NCBI RefSeq assembly: GCF_002280675.1
Contig: NZ_NCEN01000005.1
Span: 1-64,000, forward strand
Direction: 5' to 3'
DNA from: Novosphingobium sp. 32-60-15
GTDB taxonomy: Bacteria > Pseudomonadota > Alphaproteobacteria > Sphingomonadales > Sphingomonadaceae
Length of the DNA stretch: 64,000 nt
Positions 35,087-41,949 of this stretch are shown here, one piece after another. The position numbers and the translations under genes were made by a program. Positions within the stretch are counted from its first letter, which is position 1, and each line of letters begins with the position of its first letter. The notes below the pieces were generated by a model. The model saw nothing but the letters and a program-made list of their open reading frames with translations, had not been told where the DNA came from and searched no databases.

Positions 35087-36013
35087 ATGGAAAAGATCGT
35101 CATCAGCGGTGCCTCGGGCGATTTGGGGCGACGGATCACCGCCATCCTGCTCGACCAGATCGCGCCTGCCAATCTGGCACTCGTCACCCGGACGCCTGAG
35201 AAGCTGGCCGAAAGGGCGCAACTCGGTGTGGCTGTCCACGCTGGGGATTACAACGATCCGGCAGCGTTGGAAGCCGCTTATGCGGGAAGTGACGTGCTAA
35301 TGCTGATCAGCGGTTTGGCGGTGACCAAGCGCGTGCCGGAGCACCGCAATGCAATCAATGCTGCCAGAAAGGCAGGCATCAAGCATATTGTCTATACATC
35401 GGTCGCGGGCATTCATCCCCGCAATCCCACACTGTCGGCCACCGATCATATCGTGACTGAGGGCGACTTGCGCGATTCAGGGTTGGGCTACACCATCCTG
35501 CGCAACGCAACTTATGCCGAGGTTTTCCCCACCATTGCCTCGCAGCCAGCCCTGCGCACTGGCAAATGGATTCAGGCGGCGGGTGAGGGGCTGATGGCGC
35601 CTGTGTCAAAGCGCGACATCGCCTTGTGCGCCGCCACCTGCCTGATGCACCCGGACCTGCACAATGGGGCGACATATGAGATCAGCGGGACCGAGTTGTT
35701 CGGCTTTCGCGACATCGCTGCGATTACGTCGGAAGTCTACAATGTGCCGATCGAATACGTGCCGGTGACGACCGAAGAGCGTTATGCCCAATTCGACGCA
35801 ATGGGCGTGCCGCGCACGTATTCGGAAAGCATGGACGCGCACCCCGATACGCATTTGTGGGCCAGTGATGAAATGGTGACGGCGGATATTGCTTGGAGCA
35901 TGGGTTTTCACGCGATCCTCTCGCACCATGTCAAATTCATCACGGGCAAAGACCCCTATACGCTTCGCGAAGTTTTCGAGTTCTGCAAAGGCCGCAGCTA
36001 TGACGATTGCTGA
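35087..36013 (+). CDS. NmrA-like atypical SDR, paralogue of the 49918 gene
   Basis: The 308-residue protein starts with a Rossmann motif (IVISGASGDLGRR) and follows the NmrA-like/quinone oxidoreductase-like pattern, with HIVYTSVAGI and YTILRNATYAEVF. It is clearly related to the gene at 49918-50856: both have LLSRSP/TRTPEKL, VYTS, TYEISG or TYNITG and the shared FDAMGVPR near residue 240. Enzymes of this group include NAD(P)H-dependent ether or quinone reductases. An ATG at 35087 with GAGG upstream is preferred over an in-frame GTG at 35072. It overlaps the next gene by 14 bases. Confidence 0.85.
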   Translation: MEKIVISGASGDLGRRITAILLDQIAPANLALVTRTPEKLAERAQLGVAVHAGDYNDPAALEAAYAGSDVLMLISGLAVTKRVPEHRNAINAARKAGIKHIVYTSVAGIHPRNPTLSATDHIVTEGDLRDSGLGYTILRNATYAEVFPTIASQPALRTGKWIQAAGEGLMAPVSKRDIALCAATCLMHPDLHNGATYEISGTELFGFRDIAAITSEVYNVPIEYVPVTTEERYAQFDAMGVPRTYSESMDAHPDTHLWASDEMVTADIAWSMGFHAILSHHVKFITGKDPYTLREVFEFCKGRSYDDC

Positions 36014-36878
36014 GCCGAAGCGCACAAGTGGGCGTCCCGCTCTCGACCTGACGACCTTGGCCACAACCGGGTATCCGTTGGTGCTGCCCGGAGCGCACGA
36101 TGCTTTGAGCGCGCGCATGATCGAGGCTGCGGGGTTCACCGCATATGGTGTGGGCGGCTCTGCCTTGGCGGCGGTGCAACTGGCTTTGCCGGATGCTGGC
36201 TTGCAAAGCTTTGGAGAATACCGCGATGCGGTTGGCCGGATCATGGAAGGCTCGCAACTGCCGGTCATGGTCGATGGCGAAAACGGCTTTGGCGATGCCA
36301 AGGCGGTGACCCGCACCGTGCGTAGCTTCGAAAAGCTTGGCGTTGCAGCGATTGCTTTTGAAGACCTTGTGCTGCCGCCCCGGCTGGACCGGCCGCCCGC
36401 CGTTTCAACCCGAGAGGAAATACAGGGCAAATTGCGGGCCGCGCTTGCCGCTCGCAGCAGCGACGATTTCCTGATCGTGGGCCGTAGCGATGCAGCATAT
36501 GCCGTCGATCTGGCCGAGGCCATTGCGCGGGCGGTATCCTATCAAGACATTGGCGTGGATGCGATCATCGTGCCCGGTCTTGCCAATGCTGACGCATTTA
36601 AACGACTGCGCGATGCCGTTAGCGTTCCCATCATGGCGGTTGTCGTGCCCGGCACGCCGTGGTTTGCGCCGTCATTGGAAGAACTTGCGCAGATCGGAAT
36701 TGAAGTTGCCATTTATCCAGCCGCCATCCTGTGGCGCGTGGTCTTGGCAATCCAGCAGGGGTTGGACGCCATCCGCCAAGATAGCGGCGCACCGCCTGCT
36801 GATTTCGATCCAAGGATTATCGGCCAGTACCTGAAAACCGCAGAGTGGACAGAAGTGGATCGCCATTTTGCCGGTTGA
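36000..36878 (+). CDS. PEP mutase/isocitrate-lyase-family enzyme
   Basis: The 292-residue protein has the TIM-barrel pattern of the isocitrate lyase/PEP phosphonomutase superfamily: VLPGAHDALSARMIEAAGF at the N-terminus, the substrate and metal site MVDGENGFGDA and IAFEDLVLPP. In most members the motif is D-x-D-x-G-x-G; here the second acid is Glu (D-G-E-N-G-F-G). The usual KKCGH-type lyase loop is replaced by a PPRLDR stretch, so it is not isocitrate lyase itself. It may be a decarboxylase or hydrolase of a dicarboxylate or acylated intermediate. The ATG overlaps the previous gene; the GMC gene follows 18 bases later. Confidence 0.82.
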   Translation: MTIAEPKRTSGRPALDLTTLATTGYPLVLPGAHDALSARMIEAAGFTAYGVGGSALAAVQLALPDAGLQSFGEYRDAVGRIMEGSQLPVMVDGENGFGDAKAVTRTVRSFEKLGVAAIAFEDLVLPPRLDRPPAVSTREEIQGKLRAALAARSSDDFLIVGRSDAAYAVDLAEAIARAVSYQDIGVDAIIVPGLANADAFKRLRDAVSVPIMAVVVPGTPWFAPSLEELAQIGIEVAIYPAAILWRVVLAIQQGLDAIRQDSGAPPADFDPRIIGQYLKTAEWTEVDRHFAG

Positions 36879-36896
36879 TTGCGCAAGGAACGCCCT

Positions 36897-38504
36897 GTGA
36901 ACCCGGACTATATCGTGATCGGCGCAGGGTCTGCAGGCTGCGTCCTTGCCAATCGGCTGAGTGGGGCAGGTGGCGGTAAGGTCCTGCTACTGGAAGCAGG
37001 GGGCACTACCCGCAGTATCTTGTACCGGATGCCTTTGGCTGCAACGAAACTCTGGTTCAACCCGAAGACCAGTTGGGGCCTGTGGAGCGAACCCGAGCCG
37101 GGTCTGGACGGACGCAAGATACCTGTCCCGCGTGGCAAAGGGCTGGGTGGCAGTTCTGCGATAAACGGCACGATCTATAATCGCGGCAGCCCGCACGATT
37201 ACAATCAATGGCGGGACCTCGGCCTTGAATGCTGGGACTATGCCGCTTTGCTGCCCTATTTCAGGCGTATCGAAAACCATTGGCGCGGGGCTGACGCCGT
37301 CCATGGCGACAGCGGCGAAGTGGCCGTTTCCCCGGCGAGCAACCGGAGTCCTTTCACCCCGGCCTTTCTGGAAACCGCCCGGCAAATGGGGTGGGCAGTG
37401 ACGGACGATTTCCTGACGAATGATGGCGAAGGCATTGGCCTGTCCGATCTGAACGTGGATCGTCGCGGCCGCCGTGTCAGCGCTGCCGATGCATTCCTGC
37501 GGCCGATTTCAAGCCGCCCGAGCTTGACGATTGAAATGTTCGCGCAGGTGCAAAAGATCATTATCGAAAACGGCTGCGCGACCGGCGTGGAATATCTTCA
37601 CAACGGAAAGCGCAAGCGCGTCCGCGCCAGTCGCGAGGTGATCGTCGCGGCAGGGGCAATTGCATCACCCCAGATCCTGCTGCTGTCGGGCGTCGGCCCG
37701 GCCGATGAACTGGCGGCCATCGGGATCGAACCGGTGATCGATCTTCCGGGCGTTGGCCGTAATCTCAATGACCAGCCCGGGGGCAGTTTTGAATTCACGG
37801 TGAAGCAACCGCTTAGTTTTGTCCGCAATCTGCGCGCCGACCGGTTCGCTCTGTCTTTGGCGCAATGGGCACTTGGGCTTGGTGGCATTGCTGCGGGGCC
37901 GCCGATTGTGGCGACGGGGTCGGTCAGGACCAATGTATCGGATCGCTCGCCAGACCTTCGCTTGAACCTTGCCGCTGCGACAATGCTTTCAAAAGTCTGG
38001 TATCCCGGCATCTCCAAACCCGGCCCGCACAAGCTGATGATGAGCTTCGGCCTTGCGCATCCGGAAAGCAGGGGCTGCATCACGCTGGCATCGGCCGATC
38101 CCGCCGTGCCGCCGCGCATACGTTATAACCTCCTCACGGCGCCAAATGACATGGCGCGGATGAAAGCCTTTTACCGTTTACTCACTGGCATGATCAGGCA
38201 GCCTCCCTTCGCCGATATAGCCGGCGAAATCACGCGTCCCGCCGCGCCTCTTGATGATGACGCGGCGCTGGAAAGGTATCTGAAATCGGTGGCGGGCACG
38301 ACATCTCACCCGATGGGTTCATGCAGGATGGGGATCGACGCAGCCGCGGTGGTTAATGCCGAATGCAAGGTGCATGGTATCGAAAACCTGCGTGTGGTCG
38401 ATGCCTCGATCTTCCCGACCCAGATTTCGGGCAATCCCCATGCGGCGATCATGGCGGTGGGTGACAAGGTTTCCGATATGATCCTTGGGCGCGCAGCTTT
38501 ATAA
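36897..38504 (+). CDS. GMC-family FAD-dependent oxidoreductase, module 1
   Basis: The 535-residue protein carries the FAD-binding motif VIGAGSAGCVLANRL at the N-terminus, the GMC signature KGLGGSSAINGTIYNRG and the C-terminal active-site region (GTTSHPMGSCRMG, GNPHAA). GMC enzymes oxidise alcohols to aldehydes or acids, including lignin-related aromatic alcohols. No signal peptide is seen. I chose the GTG at 36897, with AAGGA about 8 bases upstream, over a TTG at 36879. It is followed by a TetR gene whose start overlaps its stop (TAATG), and is one of two GMC genes in the cluster. Confidence 0.92.
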   Translation: MNPDYIVIGAGSAGCVLANRLSGAGGGKVLLLEAGGTTRSILYRMPLAATKLWFNPKTSWGLWSEPEPGLDGRKIPVPRGKGLGGSSAINGTIYNRGSPHDYNQWRDLGLECWDYAALLPYFRRIENHWRGADAVHGDSGEVAVSPASNRSPFTPAFLETARQMGWAVTDDFLTNDGEGIGLSDLNVDRRGRRVSAADAFLRPISSRPSLTIEMFAQVQKIIIENGCATGVEYLHNGKRKRVRASREVIVAAGAIASPQILLLSGVGPADELAAIGIEPVIDLPGVGRNLNDQPGGSFEFTVKQPLSFVRNLRADRFALSLAQWALGLGGIAAGPPIVATGSVRTNVSDRSPDLRLNLAAATMLSKVWYPGISKPGPHKLMMSFGLAHPESRGCITLASADPAVPPRIRYNLLTAPNDMARMKAFYRLLTGMIRQPPFADIAGEITRPAAPLDDDAALERYLKSVAGTTSHPMGSCRMGIDAAAVVNAECKVHGIENLRVVDASIFPTQISGNPHAAIMAVGDKVSDMILGRAAL

Positions 38505-39109
38505 TGAGCGACATTGCCTTAAATCGCGAGCCGGTGGATAGGGCGCCGATGGAGAAAAAGCCGACGATAGATACTGCTGCCATTCGCGAGGCAGGCCTTG
38601 CCATCCTTCAGGCCGAAGGTTTCGAAACCCTGAGCCTGCGAAAGATTGCCGATGCGTTCGGGGTCCAAACACCGGCCCTGTACTGGTATGTCAAAAACCG
38701 GGCGGAACTTTATGGCCTCATGGCCGAAGCCTTGCTGCGTGAAGTTCTGGCCGAGGTCGACTTCACGTTGCAAGGCCGCGAATGGCTGATCGATCTTGGC
38801 AGGGCGCTGCGCCGAAGCCACTTGCACAGGCGTGATTCCGCGCGTCTGATCGCCTATGTAGCGCCGACCGAGGCAATGACAAACGAACTGGCTGAACGGA
38901 TCGATGCCCACCTGATGGCCGGGGGTATGACAGCGGCAGAGGCAAGACTGGCCCAATCGACGATCAATTCCTTTACCCTTGGCTGGTCTTTGTTCGAGGG
39001 CAATCGGCAACTGGACACGCTTATGGTCGGCAGCGCAGACCCCGAACGAGCATTCGATACCGCGCTCAATGCGGTGGCGCACGGACTGTCAAATATCAGA
39101 ATGGCCTAG
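38504..39109 (+). CDS. TetR-family regulator closing the long catabolic operon
   Basis: The 201-residue protein has an N-terminal tail of about 20 residues, a TetR helix-turn-helix (LSLRKIADAFGVQTPALYWY) and a TetR_C-like ligand domain (AYVAPTEAM, FTLGWSLFEG). It is similar in pattern to the TetR protein at 22797-23336. It overlaps the GMC stop (TAATG) and so is made with the operon it probably represses, allowing feedback. The dyads in the 28631-29019 promoter region are candidate binding sites. Confidence 0.9.
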   Translation: MSDIALNREPVDRAPMEKKPTIDTAAIREAGLAILQAEGFETLSLRKIADAFGVQTPALYWYVKNRAELYGLMAEALLREVLAEVDFTLQGREWLIDLGRALRRSHLHRRDSARLIAYVAPTEAMTNELAERIDAHLMAGGMTAAEARLAQSTINSFTLGWSLFEGNRQLDTLMVGSADPERAFDTALNAVAHGLSNIRMA

Positions 39110-39125
39110 GTCCTGACACTAGTCA

Positions 39126-39857
39126 CTACAGGAAATTGTTCGGCCAGATCATCGTCCGCCACATATGCGCAACGGGTGATCCATCAAAGCCCAGTCCTTC
39201 GTCGGGTTCGCGGAAATGGCGTCCGATGATGTCCACGAAGATTTCAGGATTGACCGGCGGCAGATCGTCAAAGAAGTAGATATCGTACTTGGTCACCAGC
39301 CGCGCTGACATATACCAACGATGATTGCGGGCAAATTGCGCGTCCTGGCGGATGTATTCGGGCGGCTGGTAATCCGGACCGAAGAAGAGGTCGTAGGTTT
39401 CGGGATAGGCATAATCTGCATCAGCATCCGCGAAATAACGCAAGCACTGATGGTATTTGACCGCGAATGCGATTTCTTCGTCAACATAGGGTGCAATCAT
39501 CTGTGCGCCCCAATATCCGTGATCCGAGCGGATCAGGCAACCGTTGGACAAATCGTGGAGCAGAACCGCCAGAACGATCTTTTCGTCCATGCCACCTGCC
39601 AGCGCCCGCTCTGCACTGGTCAGCAAGTGCCGGATCGTGATGTCGTTGAAGCGATAGTGGAAAAAGTCGAGAAGGCGCGGTTTTTCAGGCATTCTGGGCA
39701 GCGCCGGGTTGTCGCCCATCATGAACACAGTTTTGGGGTTCAGGCGCCTTAGCATTTCTGGTTCAGGGTCGACTTCGCCTCGCCCGATCCGGCCCACCGG
39801 CGCACTTAGCATCATCCTTTCGCGGCCCGCCTGCGGCCATGGTTTTTCGTCACGCAT
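39126..39857 (-). CDS. HD-domain metalloprotein of unknown substrate
   Basis: The 243-residue protein has an HD-type metal site, VLAVLLHDLSNG, followed by conserved His residues in DHGYWG and VKYHQ, which fits an HD phosphohydrolase-like or HD-oxygenase-like all-helical fold. The C-terminal half is rich in aromatic residues (DLFFGPDYQPPEYIR, IYFFDDLPPVNPEIF). I do not know the substrate. I chose the ATG at 39857, with AGGAG about 9 bases upstream, and it overlaps the end of the SBF transporter gene by 8 bases, so the two genes are probably coupled. Confidence 0.75.
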   Translation of the reverse strand: MRDEKPWPQAGRERMMLSAPVGRIGRGEVDPEPEMLRRLNPKTVFMMGDNPALPRMPEKPRLLDFFHYRFNDITIRHLLTSAERALAGGMDEKIVLAVLLHDLSNGCLIRSDHGYWGAQMIAPYVDEEIAFAVKYHQCLRYFADADADYAYPETYDLFFGPDYQPPEYIRQDAQFARNHRWYMSARLVTKYDIYFFDDLPPVNPEIFVDIIGRHFREPDEGLGFDGSPVAHMWRTMIWPNNFL

Positions 39858-40818
39858 CTTGGGATACTCCTGTGGCAAAGCGGCGGGCAATGGCAGAACA
39901 GACCATCAACTGCATTTGGTGGAAGATCATGATCGGCAGCAAAATCAAGCCAAGGTCGGGGCCGCTGAACATGACCCGCGCCATTGGCACCCCTTGCACA
40001 AGCGATTTCTTGGTGCCGCAAAACACAATGGCTATGCGGTCTTCGCGGTTGAAACCAAGTGCGCGGGCCAAGCCGTAAGTGAACGATAGTGCTAGCGTCA
40101 GGATGATTGCGCACAGCACTCCCAGCTTGAGCAAGTCGCCGGGCGGGAGCCGGTTCCAGATGCCTTCCAGCACGGCCGCCGAAAACGCAGCATAAACCGC
40201 AACCAGGATCGTACCGCGATCGGTGATCGTGATCAGCGCTTTGTGCCGTGTTACCCAATCCGCAATCCACGGTCGCGCGAGATGTCCGGTGATGAACGGG
40301 ACAAAGATTTCAAGAGCAATCTTGCCGACCGCTGACGGGGAAATGTGGCTGCCGTTCACATCGGCCAAAAGGCTGAATATGGCAGGCGCAAGGAAAATGC
40401 CGAGAAGCTGTGATGCCGATGCTGCGGCCACCGCAGCAGCGATGTTGCCACGCGCGATCGAGGTCAGCGCAATCGAGGACTGAACTGTCGATGGCAGGGC
40501 CGCAAGAAAGAATACACCAGTCCACAAAGTTGGCGAAAATGCGCCCGCCAGCGCCTTTGACAAGGCCAGCGCCAACAATGGAAACATCACGAAGGTGCTC
40601 GACAGAATAATCAGATGCAATCGCCAGTGCGCAATCCCCTCGACAATCGAGGCGCGCGACAGTTTGGCCCCTACGAAGAAGAATAGCATCACGACCATTG
40701 CGACCGAGAGCGCAGCCACCCCTTGCGCGGCAAGGCCTGTTGCAGGCAGGACCGTTGCCAGCACAAGCGCGGTTACTAGCCCAAGGATAAACGGATCGGG
40801 CAAAAGCCAACGCAGCAT
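39850..40818 (-). CDS. Bile acid:sodium symporter-like (SBF) transporter
   Basis: The 322-residue inner-membrane protein has eight to ten hydrophobic helices of the SBF-like type (YP_family resembling YfeH), with the conserved polar stretch LPSTVQSSIALTS and FCGTKKSLVQGVPMA. SBF transporters import organic anions with sodium. I chose the ATG at 40818, with GGAG upstream. It precedes and overlaps the HD-domain gene, and is divergent from the AsnC-TonB receptor genes. I infer transport of an aromatic or terpenoid acid used by the cluster; that is not proven. Confidence 0.85.
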   Translation of the reverse strand: MLRWLLPDPFILGLVTALVLATVLPATGLAAQGVAALSVAMVVMLFFFVGAKLSRASIVEGIAHWRLHLIILSSTFVMFPLLALALSKALAGAFSPTLWTGVFFLAALPSTVQSSIALTSIARGNIAAAVAAASASQLLGIFLAPAIFSLLADVNGSHISPSAVGKIALEIFVPFITGHLARPWIADWVTRHKALITITDRGTILVAVYAAFSAAVLEGIWNRLPPGDLLKLGVLCAIILTLALSFTYGLARALGFNREDRIAIVFCGTKKSLVQGVPMARVMFSGPDLGLILLPIMIFHQMQLMVCSAIARRFATGVSQDA

Positions 40819-41300
40819 GAAGAACTCCGGATACAATCGAAGTAGGATTTATCAGGAACCTCGGGGCATTTCTGACCTTTTATGACGCCATAATCGTTAT
40901 ATATGGTCATATGGTGACGTAATATGGCGCGTTGAGCAGTAATAATTCCGCCAGCATGTTCGTCATGGCTGCGGGGGACCTAGCAAAGCATAAACCATGG
41001 TGTGGTGCCGCTGATTTTATCGAAGGTCGTGCCACGGTTCACCATCACAGCGCTCAATGCAGCTATCTTTCGGCGATTTGCTACGTCATCAGACAGTCTG
41101 ACGCTTGCATCAAGGCCAAATTGGCGGACGATTGCCAAACGTCAGATCGTGACCACAGATACTCACGGCCGGCAGAGGGACCTCCCGACAATGGTTGATG
41201 TCAGACGACCCATTTTTGAAAGCCAACCCTTCGCTTTTCGTTCAGTTATTCTATATGTGCCGTCATCACGTGACCAATTTTGATTCATATGGGGCGCTTT
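40819..41300. promoter_or_regulatory. AT-rich divergent promoter region of the SBF and AsnC genes
   Basis: This 482-base region holds no gene I can support. The stretch around 40880-40930 is AT-rich, with dyads such as CCATA-N9-TATGG (40888-40906), GTCA-N5-TGAC (40906-40918) and several ATATGG copies. Such degenerate AT-rich symmetry is common at Lrp/AsnC binding sites, so it could be the operator of the adjacent AsnC regulator. Confidence 0.45.
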
Positions 41301-41765
41301 ATGACCTTTTCAAATTCGGACAAAAAGATCCTAAATATACTTCAGGCTGACGGTCGGATGCCGAATGTTGCTCTTGCAGATCAGATCGGCATGTCGCCTA
41401 GCCCATGTTTGCGGCGCCTGAAGCAACTGGAAGATAGCGGCGTCATTGCCCGCTATGCAGCGATTCTCGACAGGGAAAAACTGGGCCTTGGCATCATGGC
41501 ATTTGTCGAGGTCAAGGTTCCCCAAATAGCAGAAACGTCAATTGTCGATTTGTTCAAAGTTGCTGTGAGGCGGGAGCCATCGATCATCGGGTGCTATATC
41601 ACGGCGGGACAGTTTGATTTTCTGCTGACTGTGGTGGCAAAGGACATGACTGCCTATTCCGCGCTGGCTCAGAACGTTTTGCTGCGGTTGCCGGGAGTGC
41701 AGGATATGCGGTCCAGCTTTGTGCTGGAAGCGATCAAGGACACCACCACTCTACCGATTTCGTAA
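41301..41765 (+). CDS. Lrp/AsnC-family transcriptional regulator
   Basis: The 154-residue protein has an N-terminal AsnC helix-turn-helix (LADQIGMSPSPCLRRLKQLE) and a C-terminal RAM ligand-binding domain (FVEVKVPQI, CYITAGQFDFLLTVVAKD). Family members sense amino acids or small aromatic ligands. The in-frame ATG at 41301 has GGGG just upstream and gives the standard length; further starts at 41289 and 41280 lack a binding site. It lies 184 bases before the TonB receptor gene on the same strand and may regulate it and the divergent SBF operon. Confidence 0.88.
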   Translation: MTFSNSDKKILNILQADGRMPNVALADQIGMSPSPCLRRLKQLEDSGVIARYAAILDREKLGLGIMAFVEVKVPQIAETSIVDLFKVAVRREPSIIGCYITAGQFDFLLTVVAKDMTAYSALAQNVLLRLPGVQDMRSSFVLEAIKDTTTLPIS

Positions 41766-41949
41766 AGGCATTTTATTTGGGGTCACTTCTGGAAAGTTGG
41801 CAGGATATTTTCTGAAATATATGCCCCGTATGAGGTATTTCGGGGTGGATTTAGGTTGGAAATGACCGAAATCGTATGTTATACATCATAACTAGAGCAC
41901 AAAGGGCCGCGGCACCGAAAAAGTGTTCGAAAAACAGGAGGGAGTGGAC

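Noticed and set aside
41824..41845. Short CCCCG/CGGGG hairpin before the TonB receptor gene
   Set aside because: Stem of only 5 bp with a 12-base loop and no T run, so it is not convincing as a terminator or operator.
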